Positions 6,236-11,580 of a stretch of DNA of 11,580 nt are shown here, one piece after another (positions within the stretch are counted from its first letter, which is position 1; each line of letters starts with the position of its first letter). The DNA lies in assembly GCA_013329135.1 (NCBI GenBank), contig DUKU01000068.1, positions 1 through 11,580 on the forward strand, read 5' to 3'. Position numbers and translations under genes: made by a program. The notes beneath the pieces were generated by a model. The model was not told the origin of the DNA, ran no database searches, and saw only the letters and a list, made by a program, of their open reading frames with translations. Origin of the DNA: Thermoplasmata archaeon (GTDB taxonomy: Archaea; Thermoplasmatota; Thermoplasmata; UBA10834).

Positions 6236-8085
6236 TGGACGCACCGCCTCCGCCCCCAGATGAAGAGCTCCCGCCACCTCCGCCCGAGATGGAGCAGACG
6301 GTTGTGCACTATCCTGAGATCAATGTCAAGAGGTCCGGTCCTTTCGCGACTCTGAGAAGGGCCGTGACGATCTTCGAGAAGGACCTCAGGACGATGGCGA
6401 AGCACGGACTCATCAGTTCGATAATCATGGTCGTGTTCCTCGGCGTGGTGTTCACCATATCAAGCTCACTGATGGCCATGGCGTTGACATTCGAATTCGG
6501 CGAAGATGGCGGCGACGGCGAGGGAATCAACCTCCCCGGTGCGACCGAGTCGGTCCCTCCGGTATCAGACCCAGGTTCTGACAGGACCGTCGACGCGGGT
6601 ACACTTGTGACACTGGATGGATCAGGGTCCACTGACAACTCCGACATAGTCTACTACATGTGGAACTTTCAAGAGAGCGGACGCGACATCGAACTGTACG
6701 GTGACATCACGACATACAGGTTCATGGCCGTTGGAGATTACGAGATAATGCTCATGGTCGTCGACAGTTCATGGAATATCGACGAAGCCAGCTTCATGCT
6801 TACAGTCGAGGGCACGGGTTCCGACACGATGCAACCGTACGCATCCGCAGGGATGAGCACGGATGTGGTCGCAGGGACCACGGTCGACTTCAACGGGTCG
6901 GCATCGACGGACGATGTCGGCGTCGTGAACTGGACCTGGACCTTCGAGGACATAGTCCCAAGGACCCTGTACGGCCCAGAGCCCAGCTACACATTCGAGA
7001 ATGTGGGATACTTCTGGGTCAACCTGGTCGTCAGGGATGACGCGGGGAATACTGGCTGGGGGAGCGTCGACGTCAATATCCAACCATCCAACGATGACTG
7101 GCAATGGCCTGAGGCCAGGTTCGACACCGAATCCATCGTCAACATCGACGCGACCGTGACACTCGATGCGTCCGAATCATTCGACAATATGGGTTCCATC
7201 GCGCAGTACACGTGGTATATCAAGCACAACGCGACCAAATGGGCCCTCACGGGCCAGGTCGCGACTTTCGAAGCGGTCGAATGGGGCCCGTACGAGATCA
7301 AACTCGCAGTCAGAGACTCAGCAGGCAACACCGGGACCGCCGAATCAACGGTCGTCGCGCTGCCCGTAGGCATCGATGTGAATACCATATCTTGGACTGC
7401 GACACCCCTGGGCCAGGACGTGTCCTTCAATCTGCTGACATACGTGTATGGGGCATCACTGCTCGCATCCGTCATCTACATCGGAGGACTGTTCGGCAAG
7501 GGCTTCGCGCACGAGATACAGAAGGGCACTGTCAAGGTCCTGTTCTTCGGGCCGGTTTCGGTGACGACGGTCATCTTCTCGAAGCTGCTCTACCCGATGG
7601 TCATCGGGCCGTTCTTCATATTCCCGCTCGTGCTCGTGTCCATGTCACCCTTCAACCAATCCGCGGGCGACATACTCATGATCACGATGGTGTCGTATTC
7701 GCTGGCCGTGCTGGTCATGGTCTCCGCCGCCTACGGCTCGTGCATGATCTACCAGGCCGCCAAGAGGATGGTCCTGAAACCGACCGTGGTGACGAGGATA
7801 TTCATGTACCTCTCGCTCCTGGGGACGATGACCGTATTCGAGTGGTTCTCGTTCCTCCTGGACATGAGGCTGAACACGGAGATGTGGGGAGACCTGTACC
7901 TGGAGCACGGCGCGACCATAGCCACGTTCTCGCCGTTCCACCAGGGAGGCGTTCTGCTCTCCGACCTGATACTCAACAGCGGTGCCACGCCGGACTGGTG
8001 GGTGTTCATCATCCCAGCAGTCCTGATAGTCGCAGGCGTGGCGGCATCGCACAGGCTGTACCCGGACCTCTTCTCGAGGGAATGA
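6235..8085 (+). CDS. ABC-2 type permease with three PKD domains inserted in the first outer loop
   Basis: The 616-residue protein starts with a proline-rich cytosolic tail (residues 3-19, two runs of five prolines). TM1 follows at about 60-84, then three tandem PKD-like beta domains at about 106-190, 200-285 and 290-373. Each PKD domain has an early DGSGSTD/NGSASTD/DASESFD-type strand, a central YxWxF-like or WTWTF strand, a Y/F-xV/x-G-xY turn and a final VxD(S/D)xxN strand. Five more membrane segments follow (about 400-421, 450-475, 480-505, 522-543, 588-609). The six-helix layout and the EIQKGTVKVLFFGPVSVTTV segment after TM2 are typical of ABC-2 permeases. The start overlaps the ATPase stop (TGATG), with GGGGTGAG upstream; GTG 6232 is an alternative. 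The inserted domains would face outside the cell. Three PKD domains in this loop are unusual. The substrate is unknown; a role at the cell surface is an inference. Confidence 0.85.
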   Translation: MDAPPPPPDEELPPPPPEMEQTVVHYPEINVKRSGPFATLRRAVTIFEKDLRTMAKHGLISSIIMVVFLGVVFTISSSLMAMALTFEFGEDGGDGEGINLPGATESVPPVSDPGSDRTVDAGTLVTLDGSGSTDNSDIVYYMWNFQESGRDIELYGDITTYRFMAVGDYEIMLMVVDSSWNIDEASFMLTVEGTGSDTMQPYASAGMSTDVVAGTTVDFNGSASTDDVGVVNWTWTFEDIVPRTLYGPEPSYTFENVGYFWVNLVVRDDAGNTGWGSVDVNIQPSNDDWQWPEARFDTESIVNIDATVTLDASESFDNMGSIAQYTWYIKHNATKWALTGQVATFEAVEWGPYEIKLAVRDSAGNTGTAESTVVALPVGIDVNTISWTATPLGQDVSFNLLTYVYGASLLASVIYIGGLFGKGFAHEIQKGTVKVLFFGPVSVTTVIFSKLLYPMVIGPFFIFPLVLVSMSPFNQSAGDILMITMVSYSLAVLVMVSAAYGSCMIYQAAKRMVLKPTVVTRIFMYLSLLGTMTVFEWFSFLLDMRLNTEMWGDLYLEHGATIATFSPFHQGGVLLSDLILNSGATPDWWVFIIPAVLIVAGVAASHRLYPDLFSRE

Positions 8086-8132
8086 GAGGCGCATCGAAAG
8101 CATAATGCCCCCGCGAGCGATAGCTGGACCCC

Positions 8133-8504
8133 GTGAAGGTCTGCATACCCTGCGAGAGCCCGGGCGGCCCAGACGCCGCCATCGCGACGCCTTTTGAGGA
8201 GACAGGGGTGCTGGACTACTACGATGTCCATCCCGACGGGATGTTCGAGCACACGTCGCAGATGAGGAACTGCGGCGAGGCGACCTGCTCCGACCCCGTG
8301 GACGCCATCGTGGGGAGGAAGGTCGAGGTGGTCATCGTGACCTCGCTGTCCCCGTCGTCCCTGATGAGGTTCCACAACGAAGGAGTCAAGGTCCTCGTGA
8401 CAGACAACCCCTCCGTCAGGGCCACGCTTGACCTGCTGGCCAGCGGAAAACTGCAGGAGCTCACGATGGACAGGTTCGCCGAACTCGGAAATAACAAGCG
8501 TTAG
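8133..8504 (+). CDS. Small NifX/NifB-C-terminal-like (dinitrogenase Fe-Mo cofactor family) protein
   Basis: This is a 123-residue protein of the family related to NifX, NafY and the C-terminus of NifB, whose members bind metal-sulfur cofactors or clusters. The fold cues are the opening MKVCIP strand, the DYYDVHPDGMFE strand and turn, the alternating VEVVIVTSLSPSSLMRFHNEGVKVLV core, and a final helix. There are four cysteines, C4 and C7 (CIPC) and C47 and C52 (NCGEATC), a possible metal site. The start is GTG 8133; no clear ribosome binding site is visible, and a weak AT-rich stretch at 8097-8106 lies about 30 nt upstream. It follows the permease by 47 nt on the same strand and could be read through from the ABC promoter. 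No nitrogenase genes are nearby, so nitrogen fixation is not implied. The family call is good, the function unknown. Confidence 0.75.
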   Translation: MKVCIPCESPGGPDAAIATPFEETGVLDYYDVHPDGMFEHTSQMRNCGEATCSDPVDAIVGRKVEVVIVTSLSPSSLMRFHNEGVKVLVTDNPSVRATLDLLASGKLQELTMDRFAELGNNKR

Positions 8505-8534
8505 GGTTTGGAGAAGTGGTTTGAGGTTCCTGGC

Positions 8535-8984
8535 TCAGAGCGCCTCGAGCTTCGCCTTGTTGGACAGGTTCTCCTTCGCCATGCGCTCGAATATGCGCAC
8601 GGCCCCGTGGAGGATGCTCTTGGCGATCCTCGCCGAGTCGGTGTAGAACCTGGCCGAGGTCTCCTCGACCTTCGCCGCGAACATCGCGGAGTCCTTCACG
8701 CCCGCGCCATTCGGCACGTCCGTGGCCACGACATAGTCTGCGCTCCTGATGTCGGATATGGGCTCAAGGACGGCCTCGTTGAGCTTCTCGCGGCGCGTCT
8801 CCTCGAGCAGGGCCACGCGTGCCCTGTGGTTCGCCGCCAGCGCCTTGAACGTCTCAGCGCCGGCCGCGCACGATGGGTCCGAGGCGAGCTCCTCGTTGAC
8901 CAATGCAGCGACCCTCTCCAGCTCCAGCGCGAACCGCATGAGGGTGCCGAAGGTCGTGCATTCGGGGAACTCGCTCTGGATCAT
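8535..8984 (-). CDS. Small helical protein, degenerate rubrerythrin/ferritin-like, coupled to MMSDH
   Basis: This 149-residue, strongly helical protein has helices at about 9-34, 43-73, 97-122 and 124-147. The spacing of acidic residues (E21/E23, E61/E62, E108/E109, E133/E138) and the FYTDSARI and RIFERMAKEN segments recall rubrerythrin-type diiron four-helix bundles. The usual E-x-x-H ligands are not complete: helix 2 has His53 without the partner Glu (Ala50), and helix 4 has Asn139 and Ser141 where a His would be expected. The ATG at 8984 overlaps the TGA of the dehydrogenase gene by one base (TGATG), so translation is coupled. The frame is open much further upstream, but there it is only a shadow of the dehydrogenase. 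I recognise the fold only tentatively. It may be a non-metal or mononuclear relative, or a partner of the dehydrogenase. Confidence 0.7.
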   Translation of the reverse strand: MIQSEFPECTTFGTLMRFALELERVAALVNEELASDPSCAAGAETFKALAANHRARVALLEETRREKLNEAVLEPISDIRSADYVVATDVPNGAGVKDSAMFAAKVEETSARFYTDSARIAKSILHGAVRIFERMAKENLSNKAKLEAL

Positions 8985-10465
8985 CAGAACCACCGGGTGA
9001 TGACGATCTTCTTGTCCGTGAAGAACTGTATGGCGTCCTTGCCCTGTCCGTGCAGGTCGCCGAAGAACGACTCCTTGTACCCGGCGAACGGGAAGTAGGC
9101 CATCGCGGCCGCGATGCCGACGTTGATCCCGATGTTGCCGCATTGGGTCTTGTACCTGAAGTCGCGGGCGGCCCTGCCGTTCTGCGTGTATATCGAGGAC
9201 GCGTTCCCGAACGGGCTCTTGTGTATGAACTCTATCGCCTCGTCGAGGTTCTTCATCCTGTGGAAGCACACGACCGGCCCGAAGATCTCCTCCTTCGCGA
9301 TCGCCATGTCTGGCGTCACGTTGTCGAAGACCGTTGGTCCGATGAAGTGGCCCTTCTCGTACCCGGGGACCTTGATGTTCCTCCCGTCCAGCAGGAGCTT
9401 GGCGCCTTCGTCCACGCCCTTCTGGATGTACCCGAGGACCTTCTGCTTCGCGGCCGCGGATATGACGGGCCCCATCTGGGAGCTCTCGTCCAGGCCGCAC
9501 CCGACCTTGAGGTTCTTCGAGGCCTCGAGCCACTTCTTCAGGAGCGGCTCGGCGACGTCCCCGATGGCGATCATGTTCGAACCCGCGAGGCACCTCTGGC
9601 CCGCGCAGCCGTAGAACGACGCCAGCATGTTGTTGACGGTCTTGTCCAGGACCGCATCGGGCATGACTATGAGCGAGTTCTTCGCGCCTCCCTGGGCCTG
9701 CACCCTCTTGCCCGTCTCGCCCGCGGTCTTGTATATCCACTTCGCGACCGGGGTCGAGCCCACGAACGATATGCCTCTGACATCCTTGTGGTCGAAGAAG
9801 GTGTTGACCGCGTCCTCCCTGCCGTTCACGAGGTTGATCACACCCGGCGGGAAGCCCGCCTGGTCTATCAGCTTGAACATATACTGGGTCGTGATGGGCA
9901 CCTGCTCCGACGGCTTCACTATGAACATGTTGCCAGTCGCGACCGCGTACGGCCAGAACCAGAACGGCACCATGCCTGGGAAGTTGAACGGGCACACGGC
10001 CGCGAACACCCCGAGCGGGGACACGATGACCTCCTCGTCGATGTTCGACGCGGCCCCGTCCTCCAGGTTGTAGCCCATCTGGAGGGTCGTGATGCCAGCT
10101 GCGGTGTCTATGTTGTCGATGCACCTGCGGGTCTCGCCCCTCGCGTCATCGATCGTCTTGCCCTGTTCCTGGGATATGACCCTCGCGATGTTCTCGTACT
10201 CGCGCTCCATGATCGTCTTGAGCCTGAAGAAGCACCTCGCCCTGTCACCAGGGGCGGTCTCCCTCCAGCTCCACCACGCATCTTGGGCCAAGTCTATCGC
10301 GGCCCTGGTCTCGTCCTTCGTCGAAAGGGGGACCTGGGCGATGGCGTCGGTCGTCGCTGGGTCCCTCACATCGAGGACCTTGTCCGAAGCGGATTCGACC
10401 CACTCCCCGTTCACGTAGTTCTTCAGTCTCCCGTAATTCCTGCTCACCGGATCCAGCAAAGCCAT
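8984..10465 (-). CDS. mmsA: CoA-acylating methylmalonate-semialdehyde dehydrogenase (MMSDH family)
   Basis: This 493-residue aldehyde dehydrogenase converts methylmalonate or malonate semialdehyde, CoA and NAD+ to propionyl- or acetyl-CoA, CO2 and NADH in the cytosol. The catalytic cysteine is Cys292 (CAGQRC) and the oxyanion asparagine is Asn161 (PFNFP). NAD-binding segments are VKPSEQVP (183-190) and FVGSTPVAK (234-242). Around 257-263 the sequence is AQGGAKN, lacking the general-base glutamate of hydrolytic ALDHs, as expected for the CoA-dependent MMSDH branch. The C-terminus, with PFAGYKESFFGDLHG followed by FFTDKK, is the MMSDH hallmark. Length is normal. The start is ATG 10465, with GAGG about 10 nt upstream. 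No good TATA box lies near the start; the nearest is about 230 bp away. The gene sits downstream of a class-III aminotransferase, which suggests a beta-amino acid route. 3-oxopropanoate versus 2-methyl-3-oxopropanoate preference cannot be told. Confidence 0.93.
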   Translation of the reverse strand: MALLDPVSRNYGRLKNYVNGEWVESASDKVLDVRDPATTDAIAQVPLSTKDETRAAIDLAQDAWWSWRETAPGDRARCFFRLKTIMEREYENIARVISQEQGKTIDDARGETRRCIDNIDTAAGITTLQMGYNLEDGAASNIDEEVIVSPLGVFAAVCPFNFPGMVPFWFWPYAVATGNMFIVKPSEQVPITTQYMFKLIDQAGFPPGVINLVNGREDAVNTFFDHKDVRGISFVGSTPVAKWIYKTAGETGKRVQAQGGAKNSLIVMPDAVLDKTVNNMLASFYGCAGQRCLAGSNMIAIGDVAEPLLKKWLEASKNLKVGCGLDESSQMGPVISAAAKQKVLGYIQKGVDEGAKLLLDGRNIKVPGYEKGHFIGPTVFDNVTPDMAIAKEEIFGPVVCFHRMKNLDEAIEFIHKSPFGNASSIYTQNGRAARDFRYKTQCGNIGINVGIAAAMAYFPFAGYKESFFGDLHGQGKDAIQFFTDKKIVITRWF

Positions 10466-10513
10466 CCTATCGATTCCTCTTGGTCGTCAGACCGATCGCA
10501 CCGTGTCTGAGTC

Positions 10514-10532
10514 GCGCCTGCGCCACAGGCGC
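10514..10532. repeat. Perfect 7-bp hairpin in the leader of the MMSDH gene
   Basis: GCGCCTG (10514-10520) and CAGGCGC (10526-10532) form a perfect stem with a 5-nt loop, about 49 bp before the MMSDH start. It may be an operator or an RNA element. Confidence 0.4.
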
Positions 10533-10608
10533 ATGGAAGGAACTACGAGCCCCTTCATACAGATTCGCCTGCGACAACGCACTCCGGTCAACATTTCAGC
10601 GCAGAGTT

Positions 10609-10640
10609 CGGAATACGTTCGACTCAGGGCCCATATTCCG
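10609..10640. repeat. Inverted repeat CGGAATA...TATTCCG
   Basis: CGGAATA (10609-10615) and TATTCCG (10634-10640) are perfect reverse complements separated by 18 nt, lying between the TATA-like site at 10691 and the MMSDH gene. It could be a regulator site or an RNA stem. Confidence 0.35.
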
Positions 10641-10687
10641 CAGATACATTCTACGGATAAGGTCCAGTTTTGCCCGAATGTGCTCCC

Positions 10688-10705
10688 TCAGTATATACGT
10701 TTTGG
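10688..10705 (-). promoter_or_regulatory. TATA-like promoter candidate for MMSDH, implying a long leader
   Basis: The minus strand reads CCAAAACGTATATACTG: GTATATAC at 10691-10698 with an A-rich BRE-like stretch before it. Transcription toward MMSDH would begin near 10668, giving a leader of about 200 nt, long for an archaeon. The box is palindromic, so a plus-strand reading is possible, but there is no plus gene downstream and the A-rich flank favours minus. Confidence 0.4.
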
Positions 10706-10736
10706 TGGCCTGGCGCCTCGGCCAGCGTCGGGATGG

Positions 10737-10760
10737 GATGAAAAGAACGGAAACGGTTTG
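10737..10760 (-). terminator. Weak pyrimidine-rich terminator candidate after the aminotransferase gene
   Basis: The minus strand reads CCGTTTCCGTTCTTTTCATC, with T4 at 10741-10744 about 42 nt after the aminotransferase stop. It is short of a strong T-tract. Confidence 0.25.
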
Positions 10761-10785
10761 TGGAAGGTGTTTGAGACCTGCTCGC

Positions 10786-11580
10786 TCAGATGAGGCCGGC
10801 CTTCTTCGACTCCTCGGCAATCGCGGATTCGAGGATGTCCAGACCCTTCTCGAGCAGCTTCTGGTCGATGTTCAGCGGCGGGTGCAGCCTTATGACGTTT
10901 CCGTATGTCCCAGCCGTCAGGATGTACAGGCCCTTCTTGAAGCAGTTCAGCTGTATGGCCCGCGTCAGCTCGACGGCGACCTCCTTGCTCGCCTTCGTCT
11001 TGACGAGCTCGATGGCCATCATCGCGCCGATGCCCCTGACATCGCCCACGACCTCGTACTTCGCCTTCCACTCGTTCAGGCGCTTCTTCTCGACCTTGTT
11101 GATCATCTTCGTGTTCGGCAGCGCCTTCTTCGTCATCTTGATCGACTCGAGCGCGCCTGCGCAGCACACGGGATTGCCTCCGAACGTCCCTCCAAGGCTC
11201 GCGGGCGGCGGTGTCGCCATGATCTCGGCCTTGCCCGTCACGCCTCCGAGGGGCATACCCAGCGAGAGGCCTTTGCCGGAGACGATCATGTCAGGCACTA
11301 CGTCCCAGTGCTCGATGGCGAACATCTTGCCTGTCCTGCCGAAGCCTGTCTGGACCTCGTCGTCTATGAACACGATGCCGTTGTCGTCGCAGATCTTGCG
11401 CACCTTCTCCCAGTAGCCGGGCGGCGGGTTGATGAACCCTCCCTCGCCCTGGACGGGCTCGGCGACGAGCGCGCACACATCGTCCTTGAGCGGGGCGGTC
11501 TCGACCACCGTGCGTATGGTGTCAGCGCACGCGAGGTCGCAGGTCGGGTACTGCAGCTTGAGCGGGCACCTGTAGCAGTA
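10786..11580 (-). CDS. Class-III PLP aminotransferase (4-aminobutyrate/beta-amino acid type), C-terminal part
   Basis: The reading frame is open to the right edge of the window, so the N-terminal part is missing; 264 residues are visible. Class-III transaminases of this type move the amino group of GABA, beta-alanine or similar to an oxoacid using PLP. Visible hallmarks are EPVQGEGG, FIDDEVQTGFGRTG (the Asp that contacts the PLP ring nitrogen), the PLP lysine in VSGKGLSLGMPLGG, and the phosphate-binding GGTFGGNPV. The C-terminal NVIRLHPPLNI strand is typical of GABA/ornithine-type enzymes. Near the left end of the visible part, YCYRCPLKLQYPTCDLAC has four cysteines spaced C-x2-C-x8-C-x3-C. 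The internal GTG at 11508 is not a start, since the family sequence continues upstream. It lies upstream of an MMSDH gene, which fits a beta-alanine or 3-aminoisobutyrate transaminase; GABA is the alternative. Confidence 0.88.
   Translation of the reverse strand, partial: YCYRCPLKLQYPTCDLACADTIRTVVETAPLKDDVCALVAEPVQGEGGFINPPPGYWEKVRKICDDNGIVFIDDEVQTGFGRTGKMFAIEHWDVVPDMIVSGKGLSLGMPLGGVTGKAEIMATPPPASLGGTFGGNPVCCAGALESIKMTKKALPNTKMINKVEKKRLNEWKAKYEVVGDVRGIGAMMAIELVKTKASKEVAVELTRAIQLNCFKKGLYILTAGTYGNVIRLHPPLNIDQKLLEKGLDILESAIAEESKKAGLI

Larger units (their letters stand above)
10466..10785 (-). other. Gene-free 320-bp stretch between aminotransferase and MMSDH genes
   Basis: No convincing coding frame is present; the two short open frames here (10503-10793 plus, 10596-10820 minus) are basic and of low complexity, and both run into the aminotransferase gene. 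The base composition is less GC-rich than the genes. It holds a TATA-like site, three potential stems and the weak terminator listed separately. I see no tRNA. Confidence 0.6.

Noticed and set aside
8985..10124. Long minus-strand open frame continuing upstream of the small helical protein
   Set aside because: It lies entirely inside the MMSDH gene in another frame and is Arg/Gly/Pro-rich as expected from a GC-rich shadow; only the last 149 codons (8535-8984) look like a real protein.
9050..10510. 486-codon plus-strand open frame opposite MMSDH
   Set aside because: It is a shadow of the strongly supported MMSDH gene, rich in Arg, Val and Leu with no domain signature.
10605..10640. tRNA-like GTTCGACTC motif
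   Set aside because: The flanking bases do not form a T-stem and no acceptor or anticodon arms can be folded around it.
10503..10793. Possible 96-codon plus-strand gene in the 320-bp gap
   Set aside because: There is no ribosome binding site, no recognisable sequence, and it runs into the 3' end of the aminotransferase gene.

Overview
The window looks like a GC-rich chromosomal segment of an archaeon, most likely a euryarchaeote of the Thermoplasmatota type (lineage is inference). The support is archaeal TATA boxes (for example TTTTTATATATT at 3369-3380, TTTAATAC at 3271-3278 on the minus strand and 5279-5286 on the plus strand), short or absent leaders, frequent GTG starts, a tungsten-type aldehyde ferredoxin oxidoreductase, and PKD domains in a membrane protein. 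I see no phage, transposon, CRISPR array, rRNA or tRNA.

Left part (1-3419): a plus-strand stand-alone terpene-cyclase/prenyltransferase-fold protein converges with a minus-strand C45-family Ntn-hydrolase (acyl-CoA:6-aminopenicillanate acyltransferase-like). Upstream of the latter, on the same strand, is a TauE/SafE-type anion exporter. A 170-bp divergent intergenic region (3250-3419) separates the exporter from the next gene. It carries a TATA box on each side and an interrupted inverted repeat between them.

Centre (3420-8504, plus strand): an aldehyde ferredoxin oxidoreductase (AOR), then a two-gene ABC exporter with its own promoter. The exporter is an ATPase overlapping an ABC-2 permease that has three PKD domains inserted in its first extracytoplasmic loop. 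A small NifX/NifB-C-terminal-like protein with four cysteines follows.

Right part (8535-11580, minus strand): the C-terminal two thirds of a class-III aminotransferase runs in from the right edge. After a 320-bp gap with a TATA-like site and hairpins come a CoA-acylating methylmalonate-semialdehyde dehydrogenase and, overlapping it by one base, a small helical rubrerythrin-like protein. An aminotransferase plus an MMSDH is what would be needed to turn a beta-amino acid (beta-alanine or 3-aminoisobutyrate), via a 3-oxoacid semialdehyde, into acetyl- or propionyl-CoA; this pathway is an inference.

The most unusual items are the PKD-bearing ABC-2 permease, the degenerate rubrerythrin-like partner of the MMSDH, and the inverted repeat shared by the AOR and exporter promoters. 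I do not see a clear-cut multi-gene system that is wholly new.
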